The position numbers and the translations under genes were made by a program. From JACRLV01 sp045863555 (GTDB lineage: Bacteria; Planctomycetota; Phycisphaerae; UBA1845; Fen-1342), in contig BTUU01000004.1 in the NCBI GenBank assembly GCA_045863555.1, positions 248,001-312,000 on the forward strand: a stretch of DNA of 64,000 nucleotides. The letters are read 5' to 3'. This document shows positions 8,911-17,642 of this stretch, piece by piece. The notes under the pieces are model-generated. The model worked only from the letters and a program-made list of their open reading frames with translations. It was not told the DNA's origin and made no database searches. The first letter of the stretch is position 1. Each line of letters opens with the position of its first letter.

Positions 8911-10176
8911 TTGGAACTGGCCATTGGCATCGGCCTCGTTGTCCTGACGGCGTATTTTTCGTCGCTGAGCTACGCCCTGCGCGGCTATTATCGGGCCCGC
9001 CTCGCCGAGAAACTCACGCCCGAGCGGCAGCGGCTGTGGCTGGATCGGCTCGACCGGAATGAACGGGGCCTGCAGACCGTCACAAGCATCGTTCGCACCA
9101 TTTCCCTCGTCAGCATGGCCGCATGGGTCTTCTACGCGGAATTGCGGGGTGAGGTCGGCCCGATCGACACCCTGGCGCTGCTCAAGCCGGCCGGGATCGT
9201 CCTCGCCCTGCTGCTGCTGACGGCGGTCGGCCTGCCGCACTCGATCGCCTCGCACGCGGGCGAGAGCCTGCTGGCGCGCAACCTCCCGCTGATCTGGGGG
9301 TTGTGGTACGTGCTGTACCCGGTCGAGCGCGTCTTGGCGTTCGTCGACTTCATCGTCCGCCGCCTCGCGGGCAAGCCGGAAATCAGCGGGGACGATGCGA
9401 CGCTGCTCATCGAGGAGGAAATCCGAAACGCCGTCAGCGAAGGCGAAATGCACGGCGCGGTCGACGAGGAGCAGAAGGGGATCATCGAATCCGTTTTCGA
9501 GCTGCACGAAACAACGGTCAGCGCCATCATGACGCCGCGAACCGAAATCGAAGCGGTCCGCGCCGACGCGAGCTACGAAGACGTCCGCGAGTCGATCCTG
9601 CGCGTCGGACACTCGCGCATCCCCGTGTACGAGAAGACCGTCGACCACATCATCGGCGTGCTCTACGCGAAGGATCTGCTTCGGCTCCGGCCCGGCGACC
9701 CCTTCGACGCCCGGAAGGTGATGCGGGTCGTGCCCTACGTCCCTGAAACCAAGACGCTCGCCGAGCTGCTCGACGAATTCCGCCGCCGCCGCATCCAGAT
9801 CGCCATCGTGCTCGACGAGTACGGCGGCACGGCGGGCCTCGCGACGATCGAGGACATTCTCGAAGAACTCGTCGGCGAAATCGACGACGAGTACGACCAG
9901 CCCGAGGCGCCGCAGATCCGGCGCATCTCACAGGACGTGCTGGAGGTCGACGCCCGCGTCAGCGTCTCGGAGATCAACGCCGAACTTGACGTGAGCATCC
10001 CGGAGGACGGCGAGTACGAGACAATCGGCGGGTTTCTTTTCACGACGGTCGGCAAGATTCCCGCCCGCGGCGAGACATTCACGCACGGGAACATCGAATT
10101 CCGCGTCGTGGACGCCGAGCCGCGGAAAATCAACCGGCTGCGGATCCAGGTCAATCGTGAGGCGCCGACCGCCTGA
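8911..10176 (+). CDS. CNNM/CorC (HlyC) family CBS-domain membrane protein
   Basis: This 421-residue protein has three or four N-terminal membrane helices (residues about 2-22, 52-75, 88-112, 125-145) forming a DUF21-like domain. It continues with a CBS pair (about 190-310, including 'VSAIMTPRTEIEAV' and 'RIPVYEKTVDHIIGVLYAKDLL') and a C-terminal CorC/HlyC domain (about 330-415, 'DGEYETIGGFLFTTVGKIPARGE' split over the strand). Relatives mediate or regulate Mg2+/Co2+ transport. The start is TTG; GGAGGAGG lies about 35 nt upstream, too far to be its ribosome site, so the start is slightly uncertain. It stands alone between the small exported genes and the lipoprotein-rdgB pair. Confidence 0.88.
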   Translation: MELAIGIGLVVLTAYFSSLSYALRGYYRARLAEKLTPERQRLWLDRLDRNERGLQTVTSIVRTISLVSMAAWVFYAELRGEVGPIDTLALLKPAGIVLALLLLTAVGLPHSIASHAGESLLARNLPLIWGLWYVLYPVERVLAFVDFIVRRLAGKPEISGDDATLLIEEEIRNAVSEGEMHGAVDEEQKGIIESVFELHETTVSAIMTPRTEIEAVRADASYEDVRESILRVGHSRIPVYEKTVDHIIGVLYAKDLLRLRPGDPFDARKVMRVVPYVPETKTLAELLDEFRRRRIQIAIVLDEYGGTAGLATIEDILEELVGEIDDEYDQPEAPQIRRISQDVLEVDARVSVSEINAELDVSIPEDGEYETIGGFLFTTVGKIPARGETFTHGNIEFRVVDAEPRKINRLRIQVNREAPTA

Positions 10177-10204
10177 ACCGGTCGTCGGCCAGCGTCCGCC
10201 GGGG

Positions 10205-10213
10205 TGGTACAAT
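10205..10213 (+). promoter_or_regulatory. Extended -10 promoter of the lipoprotein-rdgB pair
   Basis: TGGTACAAT combines a TGn extension with TACAAT at 10208-10213, five of six consensus bases. No good -35 is visible, as is usual for extended -10 promoters. The ATG follows about 30 nt downstream. Confidence 0.4.
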
Positions 10214-10243
10214 CGCAATGTGAGCTTTCGATCGGAATAAACC

Positions 10244-11143
10244 ATGAGAACCTTGTCCATCGCGCTGCTCGGTATTCTTCTGGCGGGCTGCGCCAATCAG
10301 AACGGCTCGCTCTCCAGCAGCGGCGGCGACTTCGGCGGCGGCGGCGGCGGTGAGCCCGAAGACCTGTGGGCCGTCCGCTGCATCGCCTTCTCCGGACCGG
10401 ATCAGGCGCGCCGCGCCGAGAACGCCGCCAGGCAGCTCAAGGCCGTCCGCGGTCTGCGCGCAGATCGCGTGCAGGTCCGCGCCGAAACGGGGCAGACCGT
10501 CGTTTTCTACGGCCGCTATGTCCGCACGTTTGAAGAGGGAACGGGCAGGGAGAAATTCGAACCCGACGCGCAGCCTGACCTGAACCTGATTCGCGATCTC
10601 TCGATGCCGGTGAAGGACTCGCTGACCGGCCGGGAGCAGATCATCTGGCCGTTCCGCCTTGCCGCGCTTGGCCCTTTGCCGTCCAAGCCCAGCTCGCACC
10701 CGGAGTGGCAGCTCGTGAAGGCCCCGGGATACTGGTCGCTCCAGGTCGGCGTCTTTTACAACACCGAGACGATGCAGCAGCGTCGCTTCGCGGCCGAGGA
10801 ATACTGCCGGCTGCTGCGCGAGGAGGGTGAGGAGGCGTGGTTCGACCACGGACCGGTGAATTCCTCCGTCTGCGTCGGCTCGTTCCCGCGCGAGGCGATC
10901 CAGAGCTTCACTCGCAAGAATCCCCTAACGGGCGTCTCGGAGGTGAGCGCCCGGATCGTGGACGAGAAAATGCTCGCCGTCTCGAAGCGGTTCCCGCATA
11001 ACACCCACAATGGCTCGATTTTCTACGAGATCACCGCCGACCCGGCGACCGGCGGCAAGAAGCGCGACCCGCATCCGTCCTTCGCCGTCCGCATCCCCAA
11101 GCCCGCTCCGGAGTCGCCCCCCGCGCGACGGAGAGGCGGATGA
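10244..11143 (+). CDS. Lipoprotein with SPOR-like region
   Basis: The 299-residue protein begins with a lipoprotein signal (ALLGILLAGC, lipidated Cys16), followed by a Ser/Gly-rich linker (residues 19-36). Around residues 160-215 the pattern 'YWSLQVGVFYNTETMQQRRFA', then 'AEEYCRLLREEGEEAWFDHG', looks like an SPOR domain, the fold that binds denuded peptidoglycan at septa. An earlier stretch near residues 42-90 has a similar rhythm (WAVRCIAFSGPDQARRAENA), so there may be two copies. The C-terminus is Pro/Arg-rich. Its stop overlaps the rdgB start by 4 nt (ATGA), indicating coupled translation. The SPOR assignment is by pattern only. Confidence 0.65.
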   Translation: MRTLSIALLGILLAGCANQNGSLSSSGGDFGGGGGGEPEDLWAVRCIAFSGPDQARRAENAARQLKAVRGLRADRVQVRAETGQTVVFYGRYVRTFEEGTGREKFEPDAQPDLNLIRDLSMPVKDSLTGREQIIWPFRLAALGPLPSKPSSHPEWQLVKAPGYWSLQVGVFYNTETMQQRRFAAEEYCRLLREEGEEAWFDHGPVNSSVCVGSFPREAIQSFTRKNPLTGVSEVSARIVDEKMLAVSKRFPHNTHNGSIFYEITADPATGGKKRDPHPSFAVRIPKPAPESPPARRRGG

Positions 11144-11757
11144 TCGAGCTGCTTCTCGCGACGCGCAGCGCCGGCAAGATCCGCGAAATACGCGAAATCA
11201 CCGCCGGTCTCGACCTCCGCTGGCACGGCCTCGACGACTTCCCCGACGTTCCCGATGCCCCCGAAACCGGCCTGACGTTTCTCGAAAACGCGACGCAGAA
11301 GTCGTTGTATTACGGCCGGGCTGCGAACCTGCCCGCGCTCGCGGATGACTCCGGGCTCGAAGTCGACGCCCTCGACGGCCGGCCCGGCGTGGATTCCGCC
11401 TATTTCGCCGGCCATCCCCGCGATGACGCCCGCAACAACGCCCGGCTGATCGAACTCCTCCGCGCCGTACCCGCCGAGCGCCGCACCGCGCGATTCCGAT
11501 GCGTCATGGTCTTCTCCGATGGCGGCCGTGTAATCGCGTCCTCGGAAGGCACGATCGAGGGGCGGATCGTCGACGTTCCACTCGGCTCAAACGGCTTCGG
11601 ATATGACCCCCACTTCTTCGTGCCGTCGCTCGGCCGCACGACGGCCGAGCTTTCGCCAGGCGAGAAGAACGCCGTCAGCCATCGGGGCATCGCCCTGCGC
11701 GCGATGCTGGCCAGAATCGCGGATTGGGCGCGGCCGCGAATGATTCCGGCCACCTGA
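11140..11757 (+). CDS. rdgB: dITP/XTP pyrophosphatase (RdgB/HAM1)
   Basis: This 205-residue enzyme removes non-canonical purine triphosphates (dITP, XTP) from the nucleotide pool. Family motifs are complete: LLATRSAGKIREI at the N-terminus (substrate loop), LADDSGLEVDALDGRPGVDS in the middle (metal and base contacts), and FGYDPHFFVPSLGRTTAEL followed by EKNAVSHRGIALR near the C-terminus. Length is normal. The start overlaps the stop of the lipoprotein gene by 4 nt, and the glycosyltransferase-like gene begins 13 nt after its stop, so the three may form one operon. Confidence 0.95.
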   Translation: MIELLLATRSAGKIREIREITAGLDLRWHGLDDFPDVPDAPETGLTFLENATQKSLYYGRAANLPALADDSGLEVDALDGRPGVDSAYFAGHPRDDARNNARLIELLRAVPAERRTARFRCVMVFSDGGRVIASSEGTIEGRIVDVPLGSNGFGYDPHFFVPSLGRTTAELSPGEKNAVSHRGIALRAMLARIADWARPRMIPAT

Positions 11758-11770
11758 CTGAGGCGCCGCC

Positions 11771-13474
11771 GTGCGAATCTACAGGAAGGAAAGTCCGCCG
11801 GCTTCGCTGAGCGGGCGGCTCGGGCCATTCGCGGTCGCGTTGTTCGCCGTCGCCGCGATGCTGCTGAATCAATCGGTCGTGCACCGGCGGGAAAACACCG
11901 CCGACAGCCACCTCTTCGCATACTACGGCTGGCTCATCGCCGATGGCGCACGCCCATACCTCGATACCTGGGACAACAAGCCGCCGGGAATCTGGTGGGC
12001 GAACGCCCTCGCGTTCCGAATACTCGGCGACTCGCCGGGCGTCGAAACCGCGGTCGGCGGGGCAGCATTGCTCGCCGGGCTCATCGCGGCTGCGGGCATC
12101 CTCGCGACGCTCTGGTGCGGCACATTCCTGGCCGTCGCGCTGCCACTCGCAACCGCGCTCCTGACGCACCTGGCCTTCGAGTGCGGCGCGGATCGCACCG
12201 AAACGCTTGTGAACGCAGCGGAACTGCTGGGCGTGTTCGCGTACTTCCGCTGGCTTGCCTCGCAGCGTCGAGCGTGGCTCGTTACTGCCGGAGTGCTCCT
12301 CGGCGTCGCGCCCTGGTGCAAACAGTCGGGCCTCGGAGCGATCGTCGCCTGCGGACTTCACCTCCTCTTCGCGATCCGCTCCGGGCGAATCGCCAGTTTC
12401 GCGACGCTGGTTGTCGGTCTCTGCCTGCCGACAATTGTCTTCGCGGCGATTCTCGCCCGACAGGGTGCGCTCGGCGAAGCCTGGTACGCGGTCGTTCAGT
12501 TCAATCGACTCTATTTCGATATCGACGACGCCGGCTGGCACGGGTTACGCATCACGGCCGATTCGGTCGGGCCCCACCTGTCACCCGTGTCGTGGTATTT
12601 TCTGCTCGGCGCGGTGGCGGTCACTGCGAGTATCGTCAGGGTCGGGTGGGCTGCAACTCGCGGCAGGAACTACCGCGAAACGCCGCTCGATGCAGGGATC
12701 GGCTCGCCAGGCCCCGGGCATTCCGACAGCACCCGAACGGACACGCGGTTTCGCGGCGCGACCGCGCTCTTCGCCGTCTGGCTGCTGGTCAATCTCCTCC
12801 TGGTCGCGATCGGCGTTGGCCGGCTTGCGTATCACCTGATGGTCATCCTCCCCCCGCTGGCCCTCCTCGCGGTACAGGGGCTCGCCGTCGTCGTCGGCAT
12901 CGCGCGACGCGACGAGGGGGCGACAAACTTCACGGCCAGGCTCGTCCGCAGCCCGCGCAGCACAACCGCCGCGACAATCGGCCTGGCGATCGCGGCGAGT
13001 GCGTTCGCGGACAGCATTCGCGAGGGTGCGCGATTCGCAGCGGGCTCACCCTTGCGGGACGGGGCGACGTTTTCCGGCAGTGCATGGATCCAGGCGGCCG
13101 CGCAGGTCCCGGTGGGTTTCGAGGAGCAGGCCGCACTGATTCAGCGGCTCGCCCGTCCCGCTGAGACGATCTACGTCTGGGGTTGGAGTCCTGGATCTTA
13201 TCGATATGCCTACCGCCGCTGCCCCAGCCGCTTCGCCACGATCGAAAAGGTCGGCCAGCTTCGCGGCCGGGCCCGGTTCATTCTCGACGAAGTCGCGGCC
13301 GCGCTGCGGTGCAACCCGCCGGCCGTATTTCTGATCTCTCCCAACGATCTGGACGGACTGCTCCACGCCCCGCGCGACGAATTCGCGGAGTGGTTCGACA
13401 GCGAATACGAGCGCGTCGAGTTGATCAACGGCATGTGGATCATGAAACGCGATCGGGTCTCGCCGGACCATTGA
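11771..13474 (+). CDS. GT39/ArnT-like integral membrane glycosyltransferase
   Basis: The protein has 567 residues, starts at GTG and carries about ten hydrophobic segments. The first periplasmic loop contains 'DSHLFAYYGWLIADGARPYLD' (split) and 'TWDNKPPGIWW', matching the acidic plus DKPP-type motif of PMT/ArnT-fold polyprenyl-phosphate-sugar transferases. The C-terminal 130 residues after the last helix are soluble (VPVGFEEQAALIQRL, YVWGWSPGSYRYAYRRCPSR) and probably periplasmic. It likely moves a sugar from a lipid carrier onto a protein, lipid or envelope polymer, but the acceptor cannot be read. It lies 13 nt after rdgB. Confidence 0.75.
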   Translation: MRIYRKESPPASLSGRLGPFAVALFAVAAMLLNQSVVHRRENTADSHLFAYYGWLIADGARPYLDTWDNKPPGIWWANALAFRILGDSPGVETAVGGAALLAGLIAAAGILATLWCGTFLAVALPLATALLTHLAFECGADRTETLVNAAELLGVFAYFRWLASQRRAWLVTAGVLLGVAPWCKQSGLGAIVACGLHLLFAIRSGRIASFATLVVGLCLPTIVFAAILARQGALGEAWYAVVQFNRLYFDIDDAGWHGLRITADSVGPHLSPVSWYFLLGAVAVTASIVRVGWAATRGRNYRETPLDAGIGSPGPGHSDSTRTDTRFRGATALFAVWLLVNLLLVAIGVGRLAYHLMVILPPLALLAVQGLAVVVGIARRDEGATNFTARLVRSPRSTTAATIGLAIAASAFADSIREGARFAAGSPLRDGATFSGSAWIQAAAQVPVGFEEQAALIQRLARPAETIYVWGWSPGSYRYAYRRCPSRFATIEKVGQLRGRARFILDEVAAALRCNPPAVFLISPNDLDGLLHAPRDEFAEWFDSEYERVELINGMWIMKRDRVSPDH

Positions 13475-13489
13475 CACCGATTCGTCCCG

Positions 13490-13523
13490 TTTTTCACGCT
13501 TTTCACATTTTCACGTTTCCACG
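13490..13523. repeat. Imperfect (TTTTCACG)n tract
   Basis: Four degenerate units (TTTTTCACGC, TTTTCACA, TTTTCACGT, TTCCACGCC) lie just after the glycosyltransferase stop. A closely similar tract occurs at 34457-34494, also intergenic. The pyrimidine-rich units differ sharply in composition from the GC-rich surroundings. Confidence 0.55.
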
Positions 13524-13580
13524 CCGGCTTGTACTCTTGTCGCCTGGTTACCGTGTCCGTTTGACCCCGAGGATTCGCCC

Positions 13581-14429
13581 ATGGCCTATATCGACGGCAA
13601 AGACCCCGCCTCCTTCGGCTTCAAGACCATCGTTTACGAGAAGCATCAGCGGCAGAGAGGCCGCGCAACCGTCACCATCAATCGTCCCGACGTCCTCAAC
13701 GCGCTCGACTTCGACACGCTCAACGAGATGGCCGCGGCATTTCTTGACGTCGCTCACGACGACTCAGTAGCCGTGCTCGTGCTCACCGGCGCGGGCGACA
13801 AGGCCTTCTGCACCGGCGCGGACCTCAAGGAACAGCATGAACACTGCGTCGGCGCGCCGCAGACTTACTGGAAGTGGATGGGCGCGTTCATCGACGCCCA
13901 TGATCGACTCCGCAACATCGGCAAGCCCACCGTCGCGCGACTCAACGGCATGACCGTCGGCGGCGGAAATGAATTCAACATGGCCTGCGATCTCGCCGTC
14001 GCCGCCGACGACATCTACATCCGTCAGGTCGGCACCGCCCGCGGCAGCGTCCCCGCCGGCGGCGCGACGCAGTGGCTCCCGCTCATTGTCGGAGACCGCC
14101 GCGCCCGCGAGATTCTTTTCCTGTGCGAGGAAATTCCCGCGGCCAGGGCGCTCGAATGGGGTCTCATCAACCGCGCGGTGCCCCGCGCCGAGCTGGATGC
14201 AACGGTCGATGCGATGTGCACGACGCTCATCAACAAACTCCCCGGCTGCATCCGCTACACCAAGCAGCAGCTCAACTTCTGGCGCGATTTCTCCTGGTCG
14301 ATGACCATCGGCCACGCCCGCGACTGGCTGGCCGTCAACAACCTCAGCCACGAAGTCCGCGAGGGGATCGCGGCGTTTAACGAGAAGCGGCCGGTCGACT
14401 ACGGGGCGGTACGCAGGGGAATGAAATAG
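13581..14429 (+). CDS. Crotonase-superfamily enzyme (enoyl-CoA hydratase/hydrolase-like)
   Basis: The 282-residue protein shows both oxyanion-hole segments of crotonases: AFCTGADLKE (about residue 75) and MTVGGGNEFNMACDLAVAADD (about 124-144, split here). The next segment, 'TARGSVPAGGATQWLPLIVG', lacks the catalytic Glu of true enoyl-CoA hydratases. It is closer in pattern to ring-opening hydrolases of the BamA/Oah type (GSAPIGGATDFLPL) or to MenB-type enzymes. The mqnE gene in this window argues against a MenB role. GAGG lies about 8 nt before the ATG. It stands alone, so its pathway is unknown. Confidence 0.8.
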   Translation: MAYIDGKDPASFGFKTIVYEKHQRQRGRATVTINRPDVLNALDFDTLNEMAAAFLDVAHDDSVAVLVLTGAGDKAFCTGADLKEQHEHCVGAPQTYWKWMGAFIDAHDRLRNIGKPTVARLNGMTVGGGNEFNMACDLAVAADDIYIRQVGTARGSVPAGGATQWLPLIVGDRRAREILFLCEEIPAARALEWGLINRAVPRAELDATVDAMCTTLINKLPGCIRYTKQQLNFWRDFSWSMTIGHARDWLAVNNLSHEVREGIAAFNEKRPVDYGAVRRGMK

Positions 14430-14461
14430 CCGCCGGGCTGAGGGGGGACCGCGGAAGGGAC

Positions 14462-15196
14462 TCAGAGCGCCGGCCACTCGAGCGTGACCGTCGACCCGCA
14501 GCCCTCGCCGGCCGCGATTCCGATCGCTCCGCCATGGCCCTCGACGATGAGTCGGCAGGCCCGCAGCGCGAGCAGGGACGGGTCGGCCGCGATGTGCTCG
14601 ACCACATCGACATCCGAGAAGATCGTCTGAAGATCTCCGTTGACGCGTGCGGGCGTGTTCTTTCGGCCGTTGTCGGTGACGGTGATCCGGATGCGGTGGT
14701 CACCGTTCGCCGCCGCCAGGGAAATCCGCCCGGTGCGATCGATGATCGAGCCGCGGGCGTGGGCGAGGACGTTCACGATCGCCTGCTCGAAAAGGACGCG
14801 GTTCGCGCGCACGCGCAGCTCGGGGGGCGCGGCCCGCGTGAACTCGATACCATCCTTGTTGAATCCGCGAACGCAGGCCGTAACCGCGTCGTCGATGGCG
14901 TCCGACACGGCGAATTCCTCGACGTCCGGCGGGGTCGGTTCCGCCAGTTCCAGGAGCCGCCGGACGACCGAAACGGCGCGCTGAGACTGCGCCACAGTGA
15001 CGCTCAGCGCCTTCCGCATCGCTGGTACGTCATCCCGTTCGAGCGCATCCTCCGCGCGCGCGAGGATCGGCGTCATCAGGTTGCTGAATTCGTGCGCCAT
15101 GACCGCCGCGATCGAACCCAGGTACAGCTGCCGCTGCGAAGCGAGGACCGCGTCGCGCAGCGTTTCCAACGACTTCTCCGACGGCACGATTGACAT
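14462..15196 (-). CDS. Small cytoplasmic histidine-kinase homologue with degenerate ATP site
   Basis: This 244-residue protein has no sensor domain and no membrane segment. The HisKA-like helix carries a plausible acceptor, His35, in AAVMAHEFSNLMTPILARAED (split). The ATPase part is altered: the N-box reads QAIVNVLAHAR, the G1 box reads VTDNGRKN in place of DxGxG, and no GTGLGL-type G2 box is visible, although the closing 'ALRACRLIVEGHGGAIGI' is typical. It may be a phosphotransfer or scaffold protein, or a kinase of unusual nucleotide binding. It is divergent from deoC, with a possible promoter at 15253-15282 in the gap. Confidence 0.7.
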   Translation of the reverse strand: MSIVPSEKSLETLRDAVLASQRQLYLGSIAAVMAHEFSNLMTPILARAEDALERDDVPAMRKALSVTVAQSQRAVSVVRRLLELAEPTPPDVEEFAVSDAIDDAVTACVRGFNKDGIEFTRAAPPELRVRANRVLFEQAIVNVLAHARGSIIDRTGRISLAAANGDHRIRITVTDNGRKNTPARVNGDLQTIFSDVDVVEHIAADPSLLALRACRLIVEGHGGAIGIAAGEGCGSTVTLEWPAL

Positions 15197-15252
15197 GTCC
15201 CGGCAAACCTCGAGTCCGAAGGGTCGCAGCCAGCACTTCCGAGAAGGTTATA

Positions 15253-15282
15253 ATGCTACCGGTCGGCCGGACCGGCCGTCAA
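15253..15282 (-). promoter_or_regulatory. Candidate promoter with palindromic spacer for the kinase homologue
   Basis: Read on the minus strand, TTGACG (15282-15277) is 18 nt from TAGCAT (15258-15253). The spacer holds a palindrome, CCGGTC-cggcc-GACCGG, which could be an operator. The predicted leader is about 50 nt. A second -10-like string, TATAAT, is on the plus strand at about 15249. Low certainty. Confidence 0.27.
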
Positions 15283-15360
15283 CGCAATCGACTGCGGCGT
15301 AGTACGCTCGAATGATGCGGGCCGGCCGCGCCCGGTTCCGTCGCCCCCAGGTCCTGGAAC

Positions 15361-16047
15361 GTGGAGACCTCCGTGATTTCGCGCAGTCAGCTCGCAGCCC
15401 GAATCGACCACACCGTTCTGAAGCCCGAAACCACGCCGGCGCAGGTCGATCGCCTCTGCGACGAGGCGCGGATGTACGGTTTTTGCGCGGTTTGCGTGAA
15501 TCCTGTCTGGGTTGAACGTTGTGCAGCGCGCCTGGCGGGCTCGCCGGTCCGCGTCTGCTCGGTCGCCGGTTTCCCCCTCGGTGCGTCGCGGACGGAAATC
15601 AAGGCCCACGAGGCGCAGCGGGCGGTGGAACAAGGCGCGCACGAGGTGGACATGGTCGTCAACCTCGCCGCCCTGATGGCCGGCGACCGGGCGGGCGTTT
15701 CAGCGGACATCGGCGGCGTCGTTGATGCGGTCCGGCGGGTCAATGGTGACGCGCTCGTCAAGGTCATCCTCGAAACCCGCGCTCTCACCGACGATCAGAT
15801 CATCCTCGGCTGCCGCTGCACCGCGGAAGCCCAGGCCGATTTCGTGAAGACATCGACGGGTTTCCACCCCGCGGGCGGCGCCACGGTCGAGCACGTGGCG
15901 CTGCTCCGAAAACACGCCGCGCCGATCCGCGTGAAGGCCTCGGGCGGGATTCGCGACCTGCCGACCGCCCTGGCGATGCTCGACGCGGGCGCGGACCGCC
16001 TCGGCCTCTCCTCGAGCGTCGCGATCGTCGAGTCGCTGCCGGCCTAG
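15361..16047 (+). CDS. deoC: Deoxyribose-phosphate aldolase
   Basis: The 228-residue class I aldolase cleaves 2-deoxyribose-5-phosphate to glyceraldehyde-3-phosphate and acetaldehyde in deoxynucleoside salvage. It is a TIM barrel with 'RIDHTVLKPETTPAQVDRLC' at the N-terminus, 'GFPLGAS' and 'EVDMVVNLAALMAGD' in the middle, the Schiff-base Lys in FVKTSTGFHPAGGAT and the second active-site Lys in RVKASGGIRD. The start is GTG at 15361; another in-frame GTG four codons later is possible. Its 3' end overlaps the convergent phosphatase gene by 4 nt. There are no other nucleoside catabolism genes nearby. Confidence 0.95.
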   Translation: METSVISRSQLAARIDHTVLKPETTPAQVDRLCDEARMYGFCAVCVNPVWVERCAARLAGSPVRVCSVAGFPLGASRTEIKAHEAQRAVEQGAHEVDMVVNLAALMAGDRAGVSADIGGVVDAVRRVNGDALVKVILETRALTDDQIILGCRCTAEAQADFVKTSTGFHPAGGATVEHVALLRKHAAPIRVKASGGIRDLPTALAMLDAGADRLGLSSSVAIVESLPA

Positions 16048-17642
16048 CCGACCTTGTGGGCCAGAATGACGGTGATGTCCTCGGGCTGCTGACCGCCCTC
16101 GGCGAAGTGCTGGAGATCCGAGTACATATCCTTGAGCAGCCCGCTCGCTCCCTGACCAAATCCATCGCACAGGATGTTCACGAAGCGGTCCTCGCCGAAC
16201 GTCTCGCCCCGGCTGTTCTTCGTCGAAATGACGCCCGGCGTGAAGAGCACCATCGTTTCGCCGCCGTCGAGCTGCTCGGAGAGCGGGTTGTACGTCGCCG
16301 TCTTGTTCACGCCCAGCGGGACCGTCTCGCCCTCGAGCCTCCGCTCCTCGCCGCGCCCGCCGATGATGAACGCCCCGACCCGGCCCGCGAGCGCATACCG
16401 CAGTTGCCCGCTCGCCGGATCGACGATGCCCATGAAGCAGTCGAGCTTGTAGTCCTGATTCGGATCGTAGAGCAGGATGTTGAGCATGCGCATGAAGACG
16501 TGGGGAGGGTCATTGTGCATGATCGCCGACCGGAACGCCGCCTGCGCCTGGGTCATCACCATGCCCGGGAGCGGCCCGACGGCGTGGCTGTGGGCGATCA
16601 TGATCGCGGCCGCGCCGCTGGCCATCTTGACGACGTCGTAGACGTCGCTCGTCCGCTCGCGTCCGGGCGTTCGGAACGCGCCGAAGGTCAGGCCGTCCCA
16701 TTGCGGGAGCTTTCGCGGCGTCAGGCGCGACTGGATCGCGTGCGCGACGACGACCTCGCCGTCCAGCGTCGCCGCGCGGGTCTTCGCCTGGCTGCGGAAG
16801 ATGGCGTCGAGCTGCGCTCCGATCACGTTCATGAACGCGATGAAGAAGTCGATGTCCGTCGATTCCAGGTGCCGCCCGGAGTCGCCCGTGTCGACGTAGA
16901 CCATCCCGAGGGGGTGCTCGGGGCCCGCGATCGGGCCGAGCATGACCGTCATCCCAAGCGACGCCGGGGGAATGTAGACGTATTGGCTCCGGTCCAGGGC
17001 GCGCGGCTTCAGATGGTCGCCCAGCTCCGGCAGATCGAACGTATGCCCCGCCAGCGTCCGGCCCTCGACGTACTCCATCGCGCCGTAATTGACGCGGCGA
17101 ATTCCGATCCACGCCCGCACCGCCGCGAACGATTCGTGGAGCGTCTGAAGCACGACGGTCATCAGCTCCTCGACCATGTTGCAGCCGCCCAGGACGACAT
17201 TCAGCCGTCCCAGTCGCGCCACCTGCGTCGCGGTCAGCGTGATCGGGTCATCGCTCTTCTTCAGGAACGATCCCTGCGGAAGCTGCGCCTGCACGAACTT
17301 CGCCATCTGGGCGACCGAGATGCCGCTGCCTTTCAGCGCGACCGCGGGCTGCTGGTCGTCGACCGCCCGGATCGTCGTCTCGCCGACCCGAATCTCGTCG
17401 CGGCCGCGGATCTGCACCGGCTCGCGGATCATCACGCCGTTGAGTTCGACACCGACGTTCTGGTCGAGCGGTTCGACGACCCAGCCGCCCGTCTCATCCG
17501 GAAAAATCGTCGCGTGACGCCCGAGTACGCCCGGGCCGGTCACCACGACCGCACACGCGGCGTCGCTCCCGATCAGGAGCGCGTCGGCTCCGCAGTTGAC
17601 CTCTTCGGTCGCTTTGCCGCGTGCCTGTATCACCAGCCTCAT
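16044..17642 (-). CDS. FHA-GAF-PP2C (SpoIIE-type) serine phosphatase
   Basis: The roughly 532-residue cytoplasmic protein has an FHA domain (about residues 1-90: LLIGSDAACAVVV, GVLGRHATIF, VGVELNGV) that would read phosphothreonine. A GAF-like sensor region follows (about 115-300), then a PP2C/SpoIIE phosphatase domain (about 315-530: FGAFRTPGRERTSDVYDVVKM, split; MIAHSHAVGPLPGMVM; GAFIIGGRGEERRLEGETVPLG, split). This design suits partner switching or control of a Hanks-type kinase, but no kinase, anti-sigma factor or STAS protein is adjacent. The start is placed at 17642, where AAGGA lies 5 nt upstream; an ATG at 17663 has no ribosome site. Confidence 0.82.
   Translation of the reverse strand: MRLVIQARGKATEEVNCGADALLIGSDAACAVVVTGPGVLGRHATIFPDETGGWVVEPLDQNVGVELNGVMIREPVQIRGRDEIRVGETTIRAVDDQQPAVALKGSGISVAQMAKFVQAQLPQGSFLKKSDDPITLTATQVARLGRLNVVLGGCNMVEELMTVVLQTLHESFAAVRAWIGIRRVNYGAMEYVEGRTLAGHTFDLPELGDHLKPRALDRSQYVYIPPASLGMTVMLGPIAGPEHPLGMVYVDTGDSGRHLESTDIDFFIAFMNVIGAQLDAIFRSQAKTRAATLDGEVVVAHAIQSRLTPRKLPQWDGLTFGAFRTPGRERTSDVYDVVKMASGAAAIMIAHSHAVGPLPGMVMTQAQAAFRSAIMHNDPPHVFMRMLNILLYDPNQDYKLDCFMGIVDPASGQLRYALAGRVGAFIIGGRGEERRLEGETVPLGVNKTATYNPLSEQLDGGETMVLFTPGVISTKNSRGETFGEDRFVNILCDGFGQGASGLLKDMYSDLQHFAEGGQQPEDITVILAHKVG

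Noticed and set aside
13581..14429. MenB (naphthoate synthase) for the crotonase gene
   Set aside because: An mqnE gene in the window indicates the futalosine route, and the signature after the oxyanion hole is closer to BamA/Oah-type hydrolases.
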